Shown piece by piece: positions 22,355 through 22,373 of a DNA stretch of 22,373 nt (position 1 is its first letter; each line of letters opens with the position of its first letter). The DNA is taken from NCBI GenBank assembly GCA_910585375.1, contig CAJUCZ010000009.1:1-22373 (forward strand), given 5' to 3'. The translations under genes and the position numbers were made by a program. The notes beneath the pieces were generated by a model that was not told the origin of the DNA, did no database searches, and saw only the letters and a program-made list of their open reading frames with translations. Source of the DNA: an uncultured Alphaproteobacteria bacterium. Its GTDB lineage: Bacteria > Pseudomonadota > Alphaproteobacteria > RF32 > CAG-239.

Positions 22355-22373
22355 TGGTAGCGAGAGAGGGGTT
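22355..22373 (-). tRNA. 3' end of a tRNA, cut by the window edge
   Basis: On the minus strand the last 19 bases read AACCCCTCTCTCGCTACCA. This fits the end of a T loop (AAC), a five-base T-stem half, a seven-base acceptor strand TCTCGCT, discriminator A and encoded CCA. A terminator follows directly on the same strand. The anticodon is outside the window, so the amino acid is unknown. Confidence 0.6.

Overview
The window looks like a chromosomal segment of a host-associated alphaproteobacterium of moderate GC content. The evidence is the housekeeping gene content and order (rpiB-glyA close to nrdR-nusB, plus def-fmt) and the mix of TPR, ankyrin and cysteine-rich secreted proteins. A gut-type, uncultured Rhodospirillales/RF32-like lineage is my best guess; it is inferred from general knowledge and not proved by the sequence.

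Layout. Bases 1-356 hold the 3' end of a secreted cysteine-rich protein that converges on fmt at a shared terminator. Bases 427-8287 are a minus-strand housekeeping block: rpiB-glyA, an ankyrin gene, then murF-nrdR-nusB, then def-fmt. A 400-bp stretch of repeats separates nusB from def, and the last repeat copy contains the nusB stop codon. Bases 8455-8715 are a tRNA-Cys/tRNA-Asn operon with its own promoter and terminator. A 75-residue membrane protein and a roughly 525-bp pyrimidine-rich tract follow. Bases 9605-10962 carry a strong promoter, a duplicated leader and a 345-residue cysteine-rich secreted protein. Bases 11017-14940 (minus) hold a TPR gene with its own promoter and a TPR-MoxR-DUF58 operon. 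Divergent from that operon is uvrD/pcrA (15018-17366). Bases 17551-20381 are a second cysteine-rich operon of three secreted proteins, with the same promoter/leader as the first. The end of the window has a palindromic intergenic repeat, an unknown helical protein followed by a CPHC thiol-oxidoreductase lipoprotein, a regulator with two ArsR-type domains, and the 3' end of a minus-strand tRNA.

The most unusual content is the cysteine-rich secreted family: four intact or partial-array members plus the fragment at base 1. They are built from recurring cysteine modules. One 40-residue module has identical cysteine spacing in all four copies (C-x3-C-x7-C-x10-C-x4-C-x5-C-x4-C). The two transcription units share a near-consensus sigma-70 promoter, a conserved leader and a 29-bp identical stretch in the signal-peptide region. 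The leader carries a TGC-TGT Cys-Cys codon pair in the same local frame in every copy; in one copy this lies in a 40-codon upstream ORF that overlaps the main start by ATGA. Together with the nearby CPHC lipoprotein this suggests a coordinated system of exported, disulfide-rich proteins. The functional link is inference; the repeats, motifs and shared leaders are directly visible.
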